Origin: Oscillospiraceae bacterium
GTDB taxonomy: Bacteria > Bacillota > Clostridia > Oscillospirales > Oscillospiraceae
Assembly (NCBI GenBank): GCA_017458825.1
Contig: JAFSZX010000009.1
Location: 1-37,941 of the forward strand
Reading direction: 5' to 3'
Length of the DNA stretch: 37,941 nucleotides
The notes under the pieces are model-generated. The model was not told the DNA's origin and made no database searches. It saw only the letters and a list, made by a program, of their open reading frames with translations. Positions 1-6,440 of the stretch are shown in pieces (within the stretch, counting starts at the first letter, position 1; each line of letters opens with the position of its first letter). Made by a program: the position numbers and the translations under genes.

Positions 1-10
1 CAGCCCTTTT

Positions 11-39
11 GTCAAACACCGGCAAAGCCGTTTTTTGAC
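11..39. repeat. imperfect inverted repeat left of the lipoprotein gene
   Basis: The outer arms GTCAAA and TTTGAC pair (11-16 with 34-39), as does an inner CGGC/GCCG stem (20-23 with 27-30) around an AAA loop. Two mismatches interrupt the arms. The right side holds six T residues (31-36). It could be a weak terminator for a plus-strand gene left of the window, working in tandem with the stronger hairpin that follows. The role is inferred. Confidence 0.4.
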
Positions 40-46
40 AGTCTCA

Positions 47-84
47 CGATCCGGCGCCTTCAACGGAAGGCGCCGGATCGTTTT
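47..84 (+). terminator. intrinsic terminator, 14-bp perfect stem
   Basis: The arms at 47-60 and 67-80 are perfectly complementary over 14 bp around a CAACGG loop. TTTT (81-84) follows on the plus strand. It probably ends a plus-strand gene lying left of the window. On the minus strand it sits just after the lipoprotein stop codon with an A-rich upstream side, so it may act in both directions, although no T-run follows on that side. Confidence 0.75.
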
Positions 85-90
85 ATGTGT

Positions 91-504
91 TTAGTTCAGC
101 GGTACCGGAGGCAGTTCGATCGGCTGGTTGGGATCATACGGCGGGTCGGGATTTTCCCCCTGCGTACTTCCTCCGGCGGCAGGGTCTTCTTCTCCGCTGT
201 CAACTTCGCTGGCGTCGTTATCGCCGGCGTCGTTATCACCGGCGCCGTTATCACCGGCGCCGTTATCACCGGCGCCGTCCGTTCCGCTTTGCACCGGCAG
301 CTCCGCCTCGCCGGAATCGACCTCGCCGCTCTGCCCGTCCTCCGGCGCGGTCTGGGCGCCGGCGTCCCGGTCGGTTCGGGTCTCGGTTTGATTCGGTGTT
401 TCCTCCGCGCCGTCGCCGCCGGTTTGCTTTTTATCCTTGCCGCAACCGGCAAGCGTGAATAAAAGCGCCAAAACCAAAAGCGCGATCAATCCTTTTCGTT
501 TCAT
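91..504 (-). CDS. acidic repeat-containing lipoprotein, function unknown
   Basis: A 137-residue secreted lipoprotein. The N-terminus is a classic type II signal peptide: MKRKG, a hydrophobic stretch of about 13 residues, then the lipobox LAGC with the lipidated cysteine at position 21. The mature part is hydrophilic and very rich in D, E, G, N, P and T, with no recognisable catalytic domain. Residues about 76-100 are tandem GDN(G/D)A-type pentapeptides encoded by a 15-bp repeat. The ATG at 504 is preceded by GAGGATTCC. An in-frame longer reading would begin at 564, inside the -10 box of the promoter at 563-592, so 504 is the start. The gene lies 116 bp downstream of rnfB but has its own promoter. 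It is likely an extracellular-face, membrane-tethered protein; any link to Rnf is only positional. Confidence 0.8.
   Translation of the reverse strand: MKRKGLIALLVLALLFTLAGCGKDKKQTGGDGAEETPNQTETRTDRDAGAQTAPEDGQSGEVDSGEAELPVQSGTDGAGDNGAGDNGAGDNDAGDNDASEVDSGEEDPAAGGSTQGENPDPPYDPNQPIELPPVPLN
211..285 (-). repeat. 15-bp coding tandem repeat (minisatellite)
   Basis: Four consecutive 15-bp units at 211-225, 226-240, 241-255 and 256-270 read GGCGYCGTTATCRCC on the plus strand. A decayed fifth unit follows at 271-285. Each unit is five codons in frame, so gain or loss of a unit changes the lipoprotein by five residues without a frameshift. Units 241-255 and 256-270 are identical, which indicates recent duplication or gene conversion. 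Confidence 0.9.
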
Positions 505-562
505 GGAATCCTCATTTCCGCGCCGTGCCAACACGCCGGCGGCGCCGTTTTGTTCTAATGCC

Positions 563-592
563 ATTATAAACTGCCGCCGAACACACTGTCAA
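563..592 (-). promoter_or_regulatory. promoter of the lipoprotein gene
   Basis: Read on the minus strand, a perfect TTGACA (plus-strand TGTCAA, 587-592) is separated by 18 bp from a perfect TATAAT (plus-strand ATTATA, 563-568). Transcription would start near 556, about 50 bp before the ATG at 504. The lipoprotein is therefore not dependent on rnf read-through. Confidence 0.85.
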
Positions 593-620
593 GGCGGGAA
601 AAGCAGGGAAACCGCTCCGT

Positions 621-1517
621 TTACTCCGCCGCGCTGTCGCTTTGCGCCGCCTTCGCCGCGGCCTTTTCCGCCGCCGCCTGCTTCGCGGCGCGCTGGGCGG
701 CGTTGAACCGTTCCCGCTCCTCCGCCGTGGGGATCGGCTCAATGGCACTGCGGGGGCACGCCTTGGCGCACATGGTACAGTTGCGGCATTTGTCGTAATC
801 GATCACCGCCACGTTGTCGATCACGTGGATGGCGTCAAACTTGCAGGTGCGCTCACACATACCGCAGGCGATACAGGACCGGGCGCAGACCTTCATCACG
901 CCGGGACCCTTCTCCCGATTGGAGCAGTTGACAAACACCTTCTGCTTGTAGGGCACCGCGTCGATCAGCTTTCGGGGGCAGGCGGCGCGGCAGGCGCCGC
1001 AGTTGGTGCACTTCTCCCGATCTACTTCCGCTACGCCGCGCTCGTTGATATGGATCGCGTCGAACTTACACGCCGCCACGCAGGTACCGAAGCCGAAGCA
1101 TCCGTAGCGGCAGACGTTTTTATCGCCGCCGCAGACCTTGGTAGCGGCAAGGCAGTCGCTCACGCCGCGATACTCAAAATTCTTCTGCGCGTCACAGCCG
1201 CCGTTACAGCGCACGTGGGCGACCATCCGTTCACCGGAGGCGACCTCTATGCCCATAATGGCGGCAATTTTCGCGGCGCCCTCGGCGCCGACCGGCGCGC
1301 AGGCGGTCACCGGCGCTTTGCCCGACAAGATCGCCGCGGCACAGCCGCCGCAACCGGGATAGCCGCAACCGCCGCAGTTGGCGCCTGCCAGACATGACTG
1401 GATCTGCGCCAGGCGCGGGTCCGCTTTCACTTCAAACGCCTTTGCCGCCACAGCCAGCGCCAGCCCGAACAGCGCCGCCAGCGCGCCTAATACCAAAACA
1501 GCATATACGATCTCCAT
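621..1517 (-). CDS. rnfB: Rnf electron transport complex subunit B (Fe-S protein)
   Basis: RnfB is the ferredoxin-accepting iron-sulfur subunit of the Rnf complex. The 298-residue protein starts with one membrane anchor (about residues 3-26). A CX2CX4CX2C-type cluster domain follows (C48, C51, C56, C59, then C73), and then 4Fe-4S motifs at C136/C140/C146/C150, C170/C173/C176/C180, C215/C218/C221/C225 and C244/C247/C250/C254. The last 35 or so residues are an Ala/Lys/Glu/Gln-rich tail beyond the clusters. The ATG at 1517 sits 10 nt after GGAGG; a GTG at 1526 lies too close to that site to be used. It is the last gene of rnfCDGEAB, 15 bp after rnfA. Identification is firm from cluster architecture and operon position. 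Confidence 0.95.
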   Translation of the reverse strand: MEIVYAVLVLGALAALFGLALAVAAKAFEVKADPRLAQIQSCLAGANCGGCGYPGCGGCAAAILSGKAPVTACAPVGAEGAAKIAAIMGIEVASGERMVAHVRCNGGCDAQKNFEYRGVSDCLAATKVCGGDKNVCRYGCFGFGTCVAACKFDAIHINERGVAEVDREKCTNCGACRAACPRKLIDAVPYKQKVFVNCSNREKGPGVMKVCARSCIACGMCERTCKFDAIHVIDNVAVIDYDKCRNCTMCAKACPRSAIEPIPTAEERERFNAAQRAAKQAAAEKAAAKAAQSDSAAE

Positions 1518-1532
1518 TCCGCACACCCCTCC

Positions 1533-2117
1533 TTACCAGACCTGCAAGCCACTGAAGCCCATGAACGCCAGCGCGATCAGACCGGCGGTGACCAGCGCGA
1601 TGGGGAATCCCTCAAAGGCCTTGGGTGTGTCGGCAAACTCCAACTGTTCCCGCACGGCGGCAAACAGGAAGATCGCCAGCAAAAAGCCGAGACCGCCGGT
1701 GATGCCGTATACCACGGACTCGATAAAGTTGTAGTTGTTCTGCACGTTCAAAAGCGCCACGCCCAGCACGGCGCAGTTGGTGGTGATCAACGGCAGATAT
1801 ACGCCCAGCGCCGTATAGAGCGCGGGTACGTACCGCTTGAGGAACATCTCCACAAACTGCACCAGCGCGGCGATCACCAGAATAAACGCCACCGTCTGCA
1901 TATAGGCAAGTCCCGCCGCTTGCAAAAGGGCGTTCACCCCGTAGCACACAGCGCTGGCCAGGCCCATCACGAACGTCACCGCCGCGCCCATGCCTACCGC
2001 CGTGTCGATTTTTTTGCTCACGCCCAAAAACGGGCAAATGCCCAGAAACTGCGCGAAAATAAAGTTGTTGGTCAAAATAGCGCCCAGCGCGATGGTCAGC
2101 AAGGTCGTAACACTCAT
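1533..2117 (-). CDS. rnfA: Rnf complex subunit A (membrane)
   Basis: RnfA is a 194-residue integral membrane subunit with about six helices, paralogous to RnfE and NqrE/NqrD. The family half-helix motifs are present: LGICPFLG with C28 near the N-terminus and TTNCAVLG with C115. In Rnf structures these pair with the equivalent RnfE cysteines to hold a [2Fe-2S] cluster inside the membrane. The ATG is preceded by AAGGAGG at about 11 nt, embedded in the end of rnfE; only 3 bp separate the two genes, so translation is probably coupled. Its role is electron transfer across the membrane and ion translocation. Confidence 0.95.
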   Translation of the reverse strand: MSVTTLLTIALGAILTNNFIFAQFLGICPFLGVSKKIDTAVGMGAAVTFVMGLASAVCYGVNALLQAAGLAYMQTVAFILVIAALVQFVEMFLKRYVPALYTALGVYLPLITTNCAVLGVALLNVQNNYNFIESVVYGITGGLGFLLAIFLFAAVREQLEFADTPKAFEGFPIALVTAGLIALAFMGFSGLQVW

Positions 2118-2120
2118 GCT

Positions 2121-2747
2121 TTACTTCGCCTCCTTTTCCGCCGCCGCCCGTTTCTCCGCGGCGCGGTTCATCGCCCACTGCATAGCGGCGATCAGCGCGC
2201 CCAGACACAGGAAGCCGCCTACCGGCAACGTCATCAGACCCATATTGGTGTAGCTCTCCGGCAGGATGCGCACACCCAGAAGCGTGCCGGCGCCCAACAG
2301 CTCGCGGAAAAAGCACATCACCAGCAGTACCGCGGTATAGCCCAGTCCCTGAAAAATACCGTCCAGCGCCGAGGCGCCCACCGCGTTTTTCGAGGCAAAG
2401 GATTCCGCGCGGCCTAAAATGATGCAGTTGACCACGATCAGCGGGATGAATACGCCCAGGCTCTTATCAAGCTCCGGCAAAAACGCCTTCAAAAGAAGCT
2501 GTACACAGGTAACGAAGCCGGCGATCACAATGATATAGCAGGCGATACGCACCTCGTTGGGAATGATCTTGCGAAGCAGGGAAATGAAGATATTGCTCAA
2601 AGTCAGAATAATGATGACACTCACGCCCATGCCCAGACCGTTCATAACGGAGGTGGTGATCGCCAGCGTGGAGCACATACCCAGAAGCTGTACCAGCACG
2701 GGATTCTGGGTCAATAAGCCGTCTGTAAACTGTTTTTTCACGTTCAT
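2121..2747 (-). CDS. rnfE: Rnf complex subunit E (membrane)
   Basis: RnfE is a 208-residue polytopic subunit homologous to RnfA. LGMC (C25) and VNCIILG (C108) match the two cysteine sites that share a [2Fe-2S] cluster with RnfA. The family stretch NAVGASALDG is present. The start was set at the ATG at 2747, preceded by AAAGGAGG with 7 nt spacing; an upstream in-frame start at 2765 would place the ribosome site inside the coding sequence. rnfG ends 14 bp upstream and rnfA starts 3 bp downstream. Confidence 0.95.
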   Translation of the reverse strand: MNVKKQFTDGLLTQNPVLVQLLGMCSTLAITTSVMNGLGMGVSVIIILTLSNIFISLLRKIIPNEVRIACYIIVIAGFVTCVQLLLKAFLPELDKSLGVFIPLIVVNCIILGRAESFASKNAVGASALDGIFQGLGYTAVLLVMCFFRELLGAGTLLGVRILPESYTNMGLMTLPVGGFLCLGALIAAMQWAMNRAAEKRAAAEKEAK

Positions 2748-2761
2748 ATTACAGCCTCCTT

Positions 2762-3343
2762 TCAACCCAACAGCTCCGCCACAGCCAGCGCGGCGTTCGC
2801 TCCGGCGGTGACGCCTCTGGTGGACACGGTGGCGCCGGTGACGGGTATGATGTTCTTTTTCACCGCCAGCGTACCCGCGCCGCTCAAGCCGATAAACTGA
2901 TCGAGCACCGGCGCGCCCGCTTCGTTGGGCAGGTTCTCCATCACCTTGGAGCCGATGCCCGCCGTTTCGGCGTTGTCCACAATGGATACGCCGGTGATGG
3001 CGCCGGTCTCGTCCACGCCTACGATCATTTCAATATTGCCCTGGGAGCCGGAGGTCACCACCTTGACGGCGTAACCGCCGGCGGACATGGCGTAGAGCTC
3101 CTTCAGCGTGCCGCCCTGCGCGGCGGCGGCGGCAACCGCCTCCTCCGACAGCTCCAGCGGCGTAAAGTCCGTGCCGGCAGGCGCAACGGCGCTCAATGCC
3201 ACGCGGGTACTCTCCGCCAGACGGGCGGCGATGGGATCGGCGGTAATATGGTTCACCGCGCCCAGCAGCGCCGCCACCGCCAGCGCGATGGCTGTGAGCG
3301 TGCCGGCGACCTTCAGGGCAAACCGTGCCGTAAACTCCTTCAT
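2762..3343 (-). CDS. rnfG: Rnf complex subunit G (covalent FMN)
   Basis: RnfG is a 193-residue protein with one N-terminal transmembrane helix (about residues 10-30) and an extracytoplasmic FMN-binding domain. The flavinylation motif is intact: VTGATVST, with T172 as the expected site of covalent FMN attachment by ApbE. No apbE lies in this window, so it must be elsewhere in the genome. The start overlaps the end of rnfD by 4 bp (ATGA type). The subunit passes electrons between the RnfD flavin and the membrane cluster. Confidence 0.95.
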   Translation of the reverse strand: MKEFTARFALKVAGTLTAIALAVAALLGAVNHITADPIAARLAESTRVALSAVAPAGTDFTPLELSEEAVAAAAAQGGTLKELYAMSAGGYAVKVVTSGSQGNIEMIVGVDETGAITGVSIVDNAETAGIGSKVMENLPNEAGAPVLDQFIGLSGAGTLAVKKNIIPVTGATVSTRGVTAGANAALAVAELLG

Positions 3344-4374
3344 TTTGCCGCCGCCTCCTTCTTCTCCTTTTTGGGTGCGCCGTAAATCACGGGGCGGATG
3401 TATTTATCCAACAGCCAGGTGGTGCAGTTCATGATCAAAATGGAATAGCATACGCCTTCCGGATAAGAGCCGAAGTGCCGGATGAAACAGGTCAGCAGAC
3501 CGCATCCCGCGCCGAAGACCAACTGGCCCGGCTTTGTCACAGGTGAGGTGGCATAGTCGGTTGCCATGAAGATAGCGCCCAGCAGCAAACCGCCGGCAAA
3601 CAGCTGATACGTCACATACTGCCACGGATCCACTCCGGCAGGTGCGGCCAGGAGACTCACCAGCGCCACCGTGCCGATATAGGCCGCGGGAATATGCCAG
3701 GAGATCACCTTGCGCACCAGCAGATAGGCGCCGCCCAACAGCAGCATCAGCGCCGACGTTTCTCCCAGCGAGCCGCCGATCCTGCCTAAAAACAGGTCGC
3801 CGGCGGTGTAGGTCTGCGTCAGCGCGGCAAACGCGTCCGCGCCGCCCTCTTTCAAAATCGCCAGCGGCGTGGCGGCGGTCACCAGATCCGCCGAGCCCAG
3901 CACGGGGTACGACGCCTCCGGCGCCAGCCAGCGGGTCATGGGTCCTGCATACGCCGCCACCAGCACGGCACGGCCTGCCAGCGCCGGATTGAGGAAATTA
4001 CAGCCGATACCGCCGTAGAGCTGTTTGACGACCACGATGGAGAAGAAACTGCCCACGGCGATCATCCAGTACGGAACCGTCACCGGACACACCAGCGCCA
4101 GCAGCATTCCCGTAACGACCGCGCTCAAATCGCCGATCATGTTGGACTTTTTCATCAGCTTGCGATAGAGCCATTCCCACAGCACACAGCATCCGGCGGA
4201 AAACGCCGTCACCGTCAGCGCGCGGAAATTCCAGTTCCCGAAACGGTATACGCTCATCAAAAGTGCCGGCAACAGGGCGATGATCACGTCCAACATAATG
4301 GAACGGGTATCCTCATCGGAACGGATATGGGGCGAGGAGGACGCGATCAGCTTCAATTCTTTATATTCCGTCAT
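3340..4374 (-). CDS. rnfD: Rnf complex subunit D (covalent FMN, ion channel)
   Basis: RnfD is a 344-residue polytopic protein with about nine or ten helices, related to NqrB. It carries a covalently bound FMN; the stretch DLVTAATPLA resembles the NqrB/RnfD flavinylation motif, making T169 the likely attachment site. The family sequences NFLNPALAGRA (about 126-136) and GSLGETSA (about 201-208) are present. It begins 3 bp after the rnfC stop codon and overlaps rnfG by 4 bp, so the subunits are likely made in balanced amounts. The C-terminus is a short Lys/Glu-rich cytoplasmic tail. Confidence 0.95.
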   Translation of the reverse strand: MTEYKELKLIASSSPHIRSDEDTRSIMLDVIIALLPALLMSVYRFGNWNFRALTVTAFSAGCCVLWEWLYRKLMKKSNMIGDLSAVVTGMLLALVCPVTVPYWMIAVGSFFSIVVVKQLYGGIGCNFLNPALAGRAVLVAAYAGPMTRWLAPEASYPVLGSADLVTAATPLAILKEGGADAFAALTQTYTAGDLFLGRIGGSLGETSALMLLLGGAYLLVRKVISWHIPAAYIGTVALVSLLAAPAGVDPWQYVTYQLFAGGLLLGAIFMATDYATSPVTKPGQLVFGAGCGLLTCFIRHFGSYPEGVCYSILIMNCTTWLLDKYIRPVIYGAPKKEKKEAAAK

Positions 4375-4377
4375 GCC

Positions 4378-5748
4378 TTACGCCTCCTTTTTCGCTTCTT
4401 GCGCCTTTTCCGCCTCCGCCAGTGCTATGGCGGCCATGCGGGCGTTGTTTACCTGCTGTTTGCCCATGCGGAACGCGTGGGTCAGCGGCAGGCGCGCCGG
4501 ACAGATATAGGTGCAGGCGCCGCATTCGATGCAGTCCATGCCGTGAAGCCGGTCACGGAAGTTCTCCCAGTCGCCTTTTGCCAGATACTTGTACATGAAC
4601 ACCGGCTCCAGCCGGATGGGGCATACGCCCACGCACTTGCCGCACCGGATACATTGCGGCTCGGGCTCGTACCGCTCCTCGTCCCCGGCAAACGCCAGCA
4701 TGCAGCCGGTCCCCTTGCCCACAGGCACGTCGGCGGTATACTGGGCAAGACCCATCATGGGACCGCCCATGATGAGCTTATAGGTGTCCTCCCGTAAGCC
4801 GCCGCACGCGTCAAACAGGTTGGCAACCGGCGTGCCGATGGGACACTCCAGATTCTTCGGCTCTATCACGCCGGAGCCGGACACGGTCACGATCTTGCTC
4901 ACCACCGGCATCCCCTCGTATACCGCGCGGTAAATGGCGCAGGTGGTGTTCAGATTGAAAATACAACAGCCCGCGTCCGCCGGCAGTTTGCCGGAGGGCA
5001 CCTGACGGCCGGACACCGCCTGACAGAGCTGTTTTTCCGCGCCCTGGGGATAGCGGGTGTGGAGCACCTCCACCACCACCGGCGCGTTCAGCGCGGCGAT
5101 CTGCGCGTTGAGCACGTCCGCCGCGTCCTGCTTGTTCGCTTCGATGCCGAGATAGACCTTATCCACGCCAAAGCATTTTGCCAGCAGCATGGCGCCTTTG
5201 ATCACCTGCTCCGGACGCTCCAGCATGGTGCGATGGTCACCGGTGATGTACGGCTCGCACTCGGCGGCGTTAATGATGATATAATCCGCCTTGCCCATCG
5301 CGGAGCTGATCTTCACATGCGTAGGGAACGTAGCGCCGCCCTGCCCGACGATACCGGCGTTTTTCACGATCTCCGTCAGTTCCTCCGCGGTAAGACTGTC
5401 CGGATCGGCGACAGGACGGATCTCGTCGCTGAGCGTGTTTTGAAAATCGTTGGCGATGACCACCGACAGCACGGTGCCGCCCATAGACGACGGGCGCGGT
5501 TCCACCGCCGTGACCGTGCCGGACACGGAGGCGTGGATCGGCGCGGAAACGAAACCGCCGGGCTCACCGATGCGCTGTCCCAGCTTCACCTGATCGCCCT
5601 TGGCGACCAGCGGTTTGCACGGCGCGCCGATGTGCATGGACATGGGGATCACCACTTCCGCCGGTGCCGGAAGCGGTTCGATGGCTTTGGCCCGCGTGGC
5701 GGCTTTCCGGTCGTTGGGATGAACGCCGCCGAAGAATGCTTGTGCCAT
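4378..5748 (-). CDS. rnfC: Rnf complex subunit C (NADH/NAD+ module)
   Basis: RnfC is the 456-residue peripheral subunit that exchanges electrons with NAD(H) through FMN and two [4Fe-4S] clusters. The N-terminal part is a barrel-sandwich/biotinyl-like fold (SAPIHASVSGTV). The glycine-rich GIVGQGGATFP region is the nucleotide/FMN site. The two clusters are CIRCGKCVGVCP (from about residue 366) and CIECGACTYICP (from about 406). The C-terminus is an Ala/Lys/Glu helix. The ATG at 5748 follows GAGGTG with 6-7 nt spacing; a GTG at 5757 overlaps that site. It is the first gene of the operon, 55 bp downstream of the promoter -10 box. Confidence 0.95.
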   Translation of the reverse strand: MAQAFFGGVHPNDRKAATRAKAIEPLPAPAEVVIPMSMHIGAPCKPLVAKGDQVKLGQRIGEPGGFVSAPIHASVSGTVTAVEPRPSSMGGTVLSVVIANDFQNTLSDEIRPVADPDSLTAEELTEIVKNAGIVGQGGATFPTHVKISSAMGKADYIIINAAECEPYITGDHRTMLERPEQVIKGAMLLAKCFGVDKVYLGIEANKQDAADVLNAQIAALNAPVVVEVLHTRYPQGAEKQLCQAVSGRQVPSGKLPADAGCCIFNLNTTCAIYRAVYEGMPVVSKIVTVSGSGVIEPKNLECPIGTPVANLFDACGGLREDTYKLIMGGPMMGLAQYTADVPVGKGTGCMLAFAGDEERYEPEPQCIRCGKCVGVCPIRLEPVFMYKYLAKGDWENFRDRLHGMDCIECGACTYICPARLPLTHAFRMGKQQVNNARMAAIALAEAEKAQEAKKEA

Positions 5749-5768
5749 TGTTTTCACCTCGTCTTACT

Positions 5769-5790
5769 GCGGCGGGGAAGATTCCGCCGC
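5769..5790 (-). other. hairpin in the rnf 5' leader
   Basis: GCGGCGG (5769-5775) pairs with CCGCCGC (5784-5790) around an 8-nt loop. It lies between the predicted transcription start and the rnfC ribosome-binding site. It may stabilise the leader or tune initiation. No riboswitch class is recognisable. Confidence 0.5.
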
Positions 5791-5802
5791 ATACTGCTTC
5801 CT

Positions 5803-5831
5803 ATCATACATCATAAGTGGCAAATTGTCCA
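5803..5831 (-). promoter_or_regulatory. promoter of the rnfCDGEAB operon
   Basis: On the minus strand TGGACA (plus-strand TGTCCA, 5826-5831) lies 17 bp from TATGAT (plus-strand ATCATA, 5803-5808). Each hexamer differs from consensus at one position. Transcription would start near 5796, about 48 nt before the rnfC ATG. Confidence 0.7.
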
Positions 5832-5920
5832 GACCTTCCGCAATAATTCCGGCAGTTTTCGTCTATTCTGCACCATAGGCACGGTTTTCCTTGCGTTTCA
5901 CGCTTCGCTGCGGTCATGTC

Positions 5921-5942
5921 TTCGCGCCGTGCGCGGCGCGAA
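5921..5942. repeat. 9-bp perfect inverted repeat, G+C-rich
   Basis: TTCGCGCCG (5921-5929) and CGGCGCGAA (5934-5942) pair around TGCG. On the plus strand six T residues follow 11 nt later (5953 onwards). It could be the core of an intergenic repeat or a structured RNA; no coding gene occupies 5832-6015. Confidence 0.6.
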
Positions 5943-5967
5943 CTCTGCGAGGCTTTTTTAACACACT

Positions 5968-5998
5968 GAGGGGAAACGCAAAGCGTTTCCCCTCTTTT
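5968..5998. terminator. 12-bp stem terminator-like hairpin after the membrane-protein gene
   Basis: GAGGGGAAACGC (5968-5979) pairs perfectly with 5983-5994 around an AAA loop. TTTT follows on the plus strand. It lies just downstream of the minus-strand gene ending at 6016 and is its most likely transcription end, although the T-run is on the plus-strand side. It may act in both directions. Confidence 0.6.
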
Positions 5999-6015
5999 CG
6001 CTTCTTGTCGCCGCT

Positions 6016-6423
6016 TCAGAACATTTTATCCACATAGCGGTTGAGCCGGTCGGCGTCGTACTCGTCCCGATAGGTGTTCTGGAACCGCTTCACCGTCAGG
6101 CTGTTGAATTGCAGGATCTTCCGGTAGCGAAACAGTCCCAGCGCCAGCGCCACGGTCAGGCACACCATGCCGAAGCTGATACGGGAGGCGACGTAAAAAA
6201 TCGCGCCCAGCACCAGCAAAGACACCAACACGCCGGCAAGCTGTTTTTTTCGCTCCATCTGCCGGACTTTCTCCTCCTCGATCACGCCCTCTTCGATCAT
6301 GGCGCGGGCAAAACGCTTTTGCACCCCGAAGGTGGATATGGCGTTCAGTGTGACGGGCGCCGCCACAAAAAAGGAAAACGCGGTGACGCCCACGTTGGAC
6401 AGCAGCAGTGTCAGGTTATCCAT
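6016..6423 (-). CDS. small integral membrane protein, function unknown
   Basis: I do not recognise this 135-residue protein. It has a hydrophobic N-terminal segment (about residues 6-30), a charged basic/acidic middle with a short coiled-coil-like stretch (about 38-62), a closely spaced pair of hydrophobic segments (about 63-100), and a polar basic C-terminus ending DADRLNRYVDKMF. The ATG at 6423 has GGGAGGTG six nt upstream; an earlier in-frame codon at 6444 falls across the end of the upstream gene. It starts 17 bp after the racemase-family gene and has no promoter of its own that I can see, so the two are probably co-transcribed. Confidence 0.75.
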   Translation of the reverse strand: MDNLTLLLSNVGVTAFSFFVAAPVTLNAISTFGVQKRFARAMIEEGVIEEEKVRQMERKKQLAGVLVSLLVLGAIFYVASRISFGMVCLTVALALGLFRYRKILQFNSLTVKRFQNTYRDEYDADRLNRYVDKMF

Positions 6424-6440
6424 AAAAGCACCTCCCGAAA

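Noticed and set aside
211..285. short tandem repeats as a possible CRISPR array
   Set aside because: Units are contiguous 15-mers with no spacers and are in frame with a lipoprotein gene.
5059..5961. 300-residue open frame on the plus strand reaching into the rnf promoter region
   Set aside because: Most of it is antisense to rnfC, and the remainder is promoter and hairpin DNA without a ribosome site.
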